From NCBI RefSeq assembly GCF_048569485.1, contig NW_027445261.1:248001-312000 (forward strand): 64,000 bases of DNA. Direction: 5' to 3'. Shown here piece by piece: positions 57,556-64,000 of this stretch. Position 1 is the stretch's first letter; the number at the start of each line of letters is the position of its first letter. The position numbers and the translations under genes are program-made. This DNA is from Anomaloglossus baeobatrachus (taxonomy: Eukaryota > Chordata > Amphibia > Anura > Aromobatidae). A model generated the notes under the pieces. The model ran no database searches. It was given only the letters and a program-made list of their open reading frames with translations, and had not been told where the DNA came from.

Positions 57556-60500
57556 ATGCGCAAGGGCGTTGGCAAGGAACAAGGAAGAGGACGTGATGGT
57601 GGTGCAGGCAGAGGCCGAGGTCGTGGGCAAGCTCTAATTTTGCCACAACAAAGGGCCACATCTAGTCGCTCGCACGTCCTGTCCCAAATTCTTAGGGACC
57701 GCAGCAGTACACCGCTCTTGAACCAAGACCAGTGTCAACAGGTTGTTAGTTGGATAGCGGATAATGCTTCCAGTCAGATTGGCACCACCACAAACACTCT
57801 GTCTTCCACACGGTCAAGTGTCAGTAGCCGTGATACTGCACCGCACATTTCAGAACCTGATCCTCCTTCCTACCACAAGGCTGAGTACACGTCCTCGGAC
57901 ATTAATGATCCCACACTTGGACACTCGGAAGAGCTGTTCACGTTTCCATTCGCACATTCTGGCCTCTCGCCAGCTCATGTTGAAGTGGGTCATGAGGAGA
58001 TCGTATGTACAGATGGCCAAATATTTGAGCAGCCACGTTCTCACGAAGTTGGCAACGTGTCTCAACAAGGGGTGGACGATGATGAGACACAATTGTCAGG
58101 AAGTCAGGAGGAGGAGCAGGGTGCGGAAGAGGAAGACGACGTGGTGGATGATCCAGTAACTGACCCAACCTGGCAGGAGGATATGCAGAGCGAGGACAGC
58201 AGTGCACAGGGGGAGGGAGGCGTAGCATCCCAACAGGCAGTAAGAAGCAGGGTGGTGGCTCCAGGCAGAAGTCAGGCAACCATTCCCCGGAACAACAACA
58301 CGACACAAGGTGCCTGTACAAATGTTAGGTCTTCCCGAGTCTGGCAGTTTTTTAAGTTGGATCCAGATGATTCTAAAAAGGCCATTTGCAACACCTGCCG
58401 TGCCAGCATCAGCAGGGGTACCAAAACTAGCAGCCTGACCACCACCAGCATGATCAGGCACATGTCAGCCAAGCACCCGACTTTGTGGGAAGTACAACAG
58501 AGTCGAGGAGCAGTGCTTGCTAATGTCACTGCTACGTCTTCGCTGGTTGTGCATGCGAGCCAATCCCCTGTCCATGCTGCCTGCGAACAAGCCTCCTCCG
58601 GTCCTGCACCTGCAGTTGCCTACTCAGAAATAACACCATCATCAAGCACGTCCTTGTCCCAGCGCAGCGTTCAGTTATCCATTCAGCAAACCTTTGAACG
58701 CAGGCGCAAATACACTGCCAACACCCCACATGCCACAGTTCTAAATGCTAACATTTCGCGACTGCTTGCGCTGGAAATGTTGCCTTTTAGGCTGGTGGAG
58801 ACAGAAGCATTCCGCGACCTGATGGCGGCAGCTGTCCCACGTTACTCGGTCCCCAGCCGCCACTATTTCTCCCGGTGTGCCGTCCCCGCGTTGCATAACC
58901 ACGTGTCACAAAACATCACACGTGCCCTGAACAACGCTGTTTCACCCAAAGTCCACCTAACCACAGACACGTGGACAAGTGCTTGTGGGCAAGGCCGCTA
59001 CATCTCGTTGACGGCACACTGGGTTAATATTGTGGAAGCTGGGACCCAGTCTGAGCGAGGGACGGAACACGTCCTTCCCACACCAAGGTTTGCAGGCCCT
59101 ACCTCAGTCAGTGTTTCACCCACACTCTACAGCTCCGGAATGTCATGCTCTTCAGCCTCCTCCTCCTCCTGCGCATCCTCATCCACTGTACCCTCCACAC
59201 CAGTCCCAAGCTGGAAGCACTGCAGCACTGCCTCGGCGAAGCGGCAACAGGCTGTGCTGAAGCTAATCTGCATAGGTGACAAACCCCACAATGCAGAAGA
59301 GCTGTGGACAGCTCTGAAACAGCAGGCAGATCACTGGCTCACACCTCTGAACCTAAAGCCAGGAAAGGTCGTGTGTGACAATGGCCGGAACCTGGTGGCG
59401 GCTTTGAGGCGAGGCCAGCTGACACATGTTCCATGCGTGGCCCATGTGCTCAACCTCGTGGTTCAGCGGTTTCTAAAGTCATACCCAGAGCTGTCTGATC
59501 TGCTGGTAAAAGTTCGCCGCCTGTCTGCACATTTTCGAAAGTCACCTACTGCTTCAGCCGGCCTTGCCGGCTTTCAGCGCAGTTTGCATCTTCCGGCTCA
59601 CAGACTGGTGTGTGATGTCCCCACGCGTTGGAATTCAACTCTGCACATGTTGGTCAGGATATGTGAGCAGAAGAGGGCAGTTGTTGAGTACCTGCATCAC
59701 CTAAGCCGTCGGGAAATGGGTCAAACTCCACACATAACACCTGAGGAGTGGAGATGGATGTCCGACCTATGTACCATCCTCCAAAACTTTGAGGACTCCA
59801 CCAAGATAGTGAGTGGTGATGACGCCATTATTAGCGTCACCATACCGCTACTCTGCCTTCTAAAACGGTCTCTGCTCAAAACCAAACATGATGCATTGCA
59901 GGCGGAGCGCGATGAGTTGCAGCAAGAAACAGTAGTGGGTGTGGGTGATAACACACAGCCCAGCCTCGTCTCATCACAACGTGCAGTGGAGGACTATGAC
60001 GAGGAGGAGGATGAAGACATGGAGCAAATCTCCGGCCAAATTGAGGATATGACATGCACACCAGTCATATCCTCGGTTCAGCGTGGCTGGCCAGAGGACA
60101 GGGTAGATGAGGAGGAGGGGGAGGAGGAGGAGGAGGACAGCATGTTCAGTCAACGTGTTGGTCAGGCTACTGAAGTCCTGGCTGTTAAGAGTCTGGCGCA
60201 CATGGCTGACTTTATGGTAAGCTGCCTGTCTCGTGACCCTCGCGTTAAGAACATCTTGGCCGACAATCATTACTGGTTGGTAACACTGTTAGACCCACGC
60301 TACAAGGAGAACTTTATGTCTCTTATTCCCGAGGCGGAGAGGTCAACCAAAATGCAGCAGTTCCGGAAGGCCATAGTCACGGAAGTAGGCAAAGCATTCC
60401 CCTCACAAAACGCTAGCGGCATAGGTCAGGAATCAGTGGACAACCAAGGCGTACAGCCGAGAGAGGCACAAGTCCAATCCGCCAGAGGTAGGGGAACAGT

Positions 60501-60894
60501 CTTTAAGATGTGGGACAGTTTTCTCAGCCCCTCACGTACCACAGCCCCTGAGGTGCGGGGTAGTGCCACAAGAAATCCTAAGTTTGCCCAGATGCTCAAG
60601 GAGTACCTTGCAGATCGAACAACTGTACTCCGACATTCCTCTGTGCCTTACAATTATTGGGTATCCAAGGTGGACACGTGGCATGAATTGGCTCTCTACG
60701 CCTTGGAAGTCCTGGCCTGCCCTGCCGCTAGCGTTTTGTCAGAGCGTGTTTTTAGTGCCGCAGGTGGAATCATTACAGATAAACGCACCCGCCTGTCAAC
60801 TGAAAATGCTGACAGGCTGACTCTGATCAAGATGAACAAGGGTTGGATTGGGCCAGACTTCACCACACCACCAGCAAATGAGAGCGGAATTTAA
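57556..60894 (+). CDS. hAT-A transposase (intact, 1112 aa)
   Basis: The start is the ATG at 57556 (MRKGVGKEQG); the open frame extends upstream into the array only from a TTG. The protein should bind the element ends and catalyse cut-and-paste transposition in the nucleus. Domains: a basic Gly/Arg-rich N-terminus (about 1-40), acidic Ser-rich linkers, a BED zinc finger (about 260-312, CNTC and RHMSAKH), and an RNase H-like core with D471 in TTDTW, D608 in CDNGRNL, an insertion with Glu-rich tracts, and E1063 in SERVFSAAGG. The C-terminal hAT dimerisation block ends KMNKGW. All three presumed catalytic acids are present. It is longer than a typical hAT transposase (600-800 aa) because of low-complexity linkers. 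Neighbouring arrays lie on both sides. Confidence 0.93.
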   Translation: MRKGVGKEQGRGRDGGAGRGRGRGQALILPQQRATSSRSHVLSQILRDRSSTPLLNQDQCQQVVSWIADNASSQIGTTTNTLSSTRSSVSSRDTAPHISEPDPPSYHKAEYTSSDINDPTLGHSEELFTFPFAHSGLSPAHVEVGHEEIVCTDGQIFEQPRSHEVGNVSQQGVDDDETQLSGSQEEEQGAEEEDDVVDDPVTDPTWQEDMQSEDSSAQGEGGVASQQAVRSRVVAPGRSQATIPRNNNTTQGACTNVRSSRVWQFFKLDPDDSKKAICNTCRASISRGTKTSSLTTTSMIRHMSAKHPTLWEVQQSRGAVLANVTATSSLVVHASQSPVHAACEQASSGPAPAVAYSEITPSSSTSLSQRSVQLSIQQTFERRRKYTANTPHATVLNANISRLLALEMLPFRLVETEAFRDLMAAAVPRYSVPSRHYFSRCAVPALHNHVSQNITRALNNAVSPKVHLTTDTWTSACGQGRYISLTAHWVNIVEAGTQSERGTEHVLPTPRFAGPTSVSVSPTLYSSGMSCSSASSSSCASSSTVPSTPVPSWKHCSTASAKRQQAVLKLICIGDKPHNAEELWTALKQQADHWLTPLNLKPGKVVCDNGRNLVAALRRGQLTHVPCVAHVLNLVVQRFLKSYPELSDLLVKVRRLSAHFRKSPTASAGLAGFQRSLHLPAHRLVCDVPTRWNSTLHMLVRICEQKRAVVEYLHHLSRREMGQTPHITPEEWRWMSDLCTILQNFEDSTKIVSGDDAIISVTIPLLCLLKRSLLKTKHDALQAERDELQQETVVGVGDNTQPSLVSSQRAVEDYDEEEDEDMEQISGQIEDMTCTPVISSVQRGWPEDRVDEEEGEEEEEDSMFSQRVGQATEVLAVKSLAHMADFMVSCLSRDPRVKNILADNHYWLVTLLDPRYKENFMSLIPEAERSTKMQQFRKAIVTEVGKAFPSQNASGIGQESVDNQGVQPREAQVQSARGRGTVFKMWDSFLSPSRTTAPEVRGSATRNPKFAQMLKEYLADRTTVLRHSSVPYNYWVSKVDTWHELALYALEVLACPAASVLSERVFSAAGGIITDKRTRLSTENADRLTLIKMNKGWIGPDFTTPPANESGI

Positions 60895-61079
60895 AGTTTT
60901 TAACGGGAATTTGCCATGTACCTCCAGTCACCCATGGGTACACACTTCTGGACTTTGGATAATCGCTGGACTGCTCCTCCTTCTCCTCATGCGCCACCAT
61001 GATGACCGTTACAAGAGTTAGGCCTTTGTTTCAGGTATACCCCCAGTGGTAAATTTTTTCGCCCATTCTTTGCAGAATG

Positions 61080-62560
61080 GACATTACAACGACAGGAGAC
61101 CCGCTCCTTTGCAATGGGAACAATGTTTTGAGGCCCTCATGCACGTCTCTATGCAGGGACAACGTGGAGCCTCCCAATTTTTGGCTGCCCTGCCAAAGGG
61201 CTATACTATAATACACCCACTTCCTGACAATGGACACTTAATGTTTTGAGGCCCTCATGCACGTCTCTATCCAGGGACAACGTGGAGCCTCCCAATTTTT
61301 GGCTGCCCTGCCAAAGGGCTATACTACAAAAGACCCACTTCCTGACAATGGACACTTAATGTTTTGAGGCCCTCATGCACGTCTCTATCCAGGGACAACG
61401 TGGAGCCTCCCAATTTTTGGCTGCCCTGCCTAAGGGCTATACTATAATACACCCACTTCCTGACAATGGACACTTAATGTTTTGAGGCCCTCATGCACGT
61501 CTCTATCCAGGGACAACGTGGAGCCTCCCAATTTTTGGCTGCCCTGCCAAAGGGCTATACTACAAAAGACCCACTTCCTGACAATGGACACTTAATGTTT
61601 TGAGGCCCTCATGCACGTCTCTATCCAGGGACAACGTGGAGCCTCCCAATTTTTGGCTGCCCTGCCTAAGGGCTATACTATAATACACCCACTTCCTGAC
61701 AATGGACACTTAATGTTTTGAGGCCCTCATGCACGTCTCTATCCAGGGACAACGTGGAGCCTCCCAATTTTTGGCTGCCCTGCCAAAGGGCTATACTATA
61801 ATACACCCACTTCCTGACAATGGACACTTAATGTTTTGAGGCCCTCATGCACGTCTCTATCCAGGGACAACGTGGAGCCTCCCAATTTTTGGCTGCCCTG
61901 CCAAAGGGCTATACTACAAAAGACCCACTTCCTTCCAATGGGCACTTCAGGTTTACAGGCCCTCATGCACGTCTCTATCCAGGGACAACGTGGAGCCTCC
62001 CAATTTTTGGCTGCCCTGCCTAAGGGCTATACTATAATACACCCACTTCCTGACAATGGACACTTAATGTTTTGAGGCCCTCATGCATGTCTCTATCCAG
62101 GGACAACGTGGAGCCTCCCAATTATTGGCTGCCCTGCCAAAGGGCTATACTACAAAAGACCCACTTCCTTCCAATGGGCACTTCAGGTTTACAGGCCCTC
62201 ATGCACGTCTCTATCCAGGGACAACGTGGAGCCTCCCAATTTTTGGCTGCCCTGCCAAAGGGCTATACTACAAAAGACCCACTTCCTTCCAATGGGCACT
62301 TCAGGTTTACAGGCCCTCATGCACGTCTCTATCCAGGGACAACGTGGAGCCTCCCAATTTTTGGCTGCCCTGCCTAAGGGCTATACTATAATACACCCAC
62401 TTCCTGACACTGGACACTTAATGTTTTGAGGCCCTCATGCACGTCTCTATCCAGGGACAACGTGGAGCCTCCCAATTTTTGGCTGCCCTGCCTAAGGGCT
62501 ATACTACAATAGACCCACTTCCTTACAATGGGCACTTCAGGTTTACAGGCCATCATGCAC
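61080..62560. repeat. 118-bp tandem array, 12 copies
   Basis: Twelve units with the core GGACAACGTGGAGCCTCCCA at about 118-bp steps from 61163 to 62460, inverted relative to 4130-5680. The outermost units near 62540-62740 are more diverged. Confidence 0.92.
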
Positions 62561-63145
62561 GTCTGTATGCAGGGGCATTGGTGAACCTCACAATTTTGGA
62601 CTGCCCTGGCAAAGGAAAATACTACAAAGACTCAGTTCCTCAAAATGGGCACATTAGACTCAGAGGCCTTTATGTACGTCTCTTCTCAGGGACATCGGAG
62701 TGCCACACAATGTTTTACGTAAAATCTTTCATGTATTGATCTCAAAAAGTAACATACATTAGCTCTATCTCACTATTGGGTATGTGCCCTTAACATTTCC
62801 GCTATGAAAAATCATTTTGGTGTCATTTTGGAAGGTTTTCTGGTGAGTCCGTAAAAATGGCGTAAAACGCGGACAAAATTATTCACAGCTGTGACTTTTG
62901 AGTGATAAATGCTTCAAGGGGTCTTCCCCATGCTGTCGCCATGTCATTTGAGCACTCTTCGGAGACTTTTGTGCCATTTTTAGGGTTTCTACATGCTGCC
63001 GGTGGTCATTTCACAAAAATACTCGGGTCTCCCATAGGATAACATTGGGCTCGGTGCTCGGGCCGAGTACACGAGTATCTTGGGAGGCTCGGCCCGAGCT
63101 TCGAGCACCCGAGCTTTTTAGTACTCGCTCATCACTACTAATAAA

Positions 63146-63660
63146 CTTAAAAAATAAAAATAAATTGAATAAAAATCATGAATGTTGTGTTATAACAGGA
63201 AATTCGGTGTAAGAATGAATATCCGGGATGAGAGTTCAGCGAATGAGTTATAGAAATTGTTACAAAAAGGAGTGTGTACGGTTTATGCGTAAATTTTCAG
63301 AATGCGTACATGAAAATTATATGTATGTGAGAATGTCCCCCATGCTTTGTAAAAAGTTATTTATGAAAATGTAAATAAAATATATAAAAATGCCTAATTA
63401 TTTATAATTTATGAGAAAGATATATATGTATGGAAGAATGTTATAAGGTGTCCAAGAACCATAAAGAAAAAGGGTGCATATATAATGTTAGAGGTCTAGA
63501 GTTCCACCAGGCTATATCACCCCTAAAGAAATAGAAAGAAGACCTTACTACCTGTGTACCCCAAAAAAAGCTATATTTCTTAGCCAGGATTATGGTGGAG
63601 ATATGCACAAGTGAAATAAGAATATAAAGTAATACAATAAGATTATAAAACCAATATGTG
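63146..63660. other. AT-rich stretch, right-arm copy
   Basis: Reverse complement of 3171-3684. No gene or recognised repeat. Confidence 0.6.
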
Positions 63661-64000
63661 TGCATTCATGCACCACCCGGTACGCTACCCTTGCCAAATT
63701 GCTCACTCTAGATCCCCACACGATCCATGAAGCCGTTCCCCCGGTCACACCGCCTGCTGCCGGTTCCCACTCATCCCTGGGGGAGTTAGGCGAGTGGTAT
63801 CGAGAGCTACATGTCGGCACTGATGATACCCCCATACACCACAAGGAAGGGGTATACCGGGTGGTACAGGAGTATGAGCGGGTTTTTAGCAAGCACCCTC
63901 TAGATTTTGGGCAGATTAAAGGGGTTCAACACCACATCCCTACCGGTACACACTCCCCTATTAAAGAGAGATACAGGCCTATTCCCCCTGCGCACTACCA
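63661..64000 (+). mobile_element. Ty3/gypsy fossil, right-arm copy (partial)
   Basis: The inverted counterpart of 2830-3170, reading on the plus strand into the RT region and cut by the window edge. It is broken, like its partner. The inverted repeat therefore extends beyond this window. Confidence 0.92.

Larger units (their letters stand above)
55739..63137 (+). mobile_element. hAT DNA transposon 'hAT-A', right copy with intact transposase
   Basis: This complete 7.4-kb hAT element has ends TAGTGATGAGCGAG and CTCGCTCATCACTA and perfect 8-bp target duplications CTAATAAA at 55731-55738 and 63138-63145. It has the same layout as 3693-10858 inverted: a 5' region, a 195-bp array, the transposase, a 118-bp array. 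All parts needed for autonomous transposition appear present. Confidence 0.94.

Noticed and set aside
2830-64000. Inverted repeat as two independent insertion sets
   Set aside because: The same nested order, the same target duplications and the same flanks on both arms require duplication of one segment rather than repeated insertion.

Overview
This window looks like nuclear DNA of a large vertebrate genome, most likely a frog or another amphibian. It has no dense gene set. It carries young CR1 LINEs, Ty3/gypsy, DIRS-like and Penelope-like remains together, hAT DNA transposons with long internal satellite arrays, solo LTRs and a vertebrate-type U2 snRNA locus. The amphibian call is an inference from this mix. 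No bacterial or viral gene organisation is present.

The dominant structure is an inverted duplication. Bases 2830-16644 reappear reverse-complemented at 50366-64000. Each copy holds, from the outside in, a gypsy pol fragment, an AT-rich stretch, a complete hAT element ('hAT-A'), a Penelope-like/unassigned stretch, a DIRS-like fragment and the 5' part of a second hAT element ('hAT-B'). Left hAT-A is 3693-10858 and right hAT-A is 55739-63137. Right hAT-A keeps an uninterrupted 1112-codon transposase; the left copy has one nonsense codon just before a catalytic Asp. Left hAT-B (12576-26090) is 13.5 kb, with perfect 8-bp target duplications, a 22-copy 138-bp array 5' of the transposase and an about 15-copy 234-bp array 3' of it. 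A young CR1 has inserted into the 3' array. On the right, hAT-B exists as a head-to-head fold-back: a plus-strand partial copy (44302-50365) joined directly to a minus-strand partial copy (50366-54027).

The middle (26091-44301) is a graveyard of nested events. It contains DIRS-like RT/RNase H remains. It also contains a decayed gene of a widespread but uncharacterised metazoan family, pierced by four solo LTRs with recognisable target duplications. Penelope-like 3' ends, a 579-bp MITE and two exons of a SET-domain (KMT5A-like) gene follow. Next come gypsy and CR1 fragments and a nearly full CR1 with intact ORF2. A U2 snRNA pseudogene still has its 3' box and is interrupted between nt 37 and 38 by a 187-bp A-tailed insert that resembles the 3' end of a U2-specific (Keno-like) non-LTR element.

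Time order inferred from nesting: gypsy, DIRS-like and Penelope-like remains are oldest, then the hAT-A and hAT-B insertions and growth of their arrays, then the CR1 insertion into the hAT-B array and the inverted duplication (relative order of these two unknown), then small differences between the arms (array copy numbers, the stop codon, scattered substitutions). The most notable novel signals are the satellite arrays inside the hAT elements, one of which is built partly from the transposase's own last codons, the fold-back duplication, and the layered destruction of the U2 locus.
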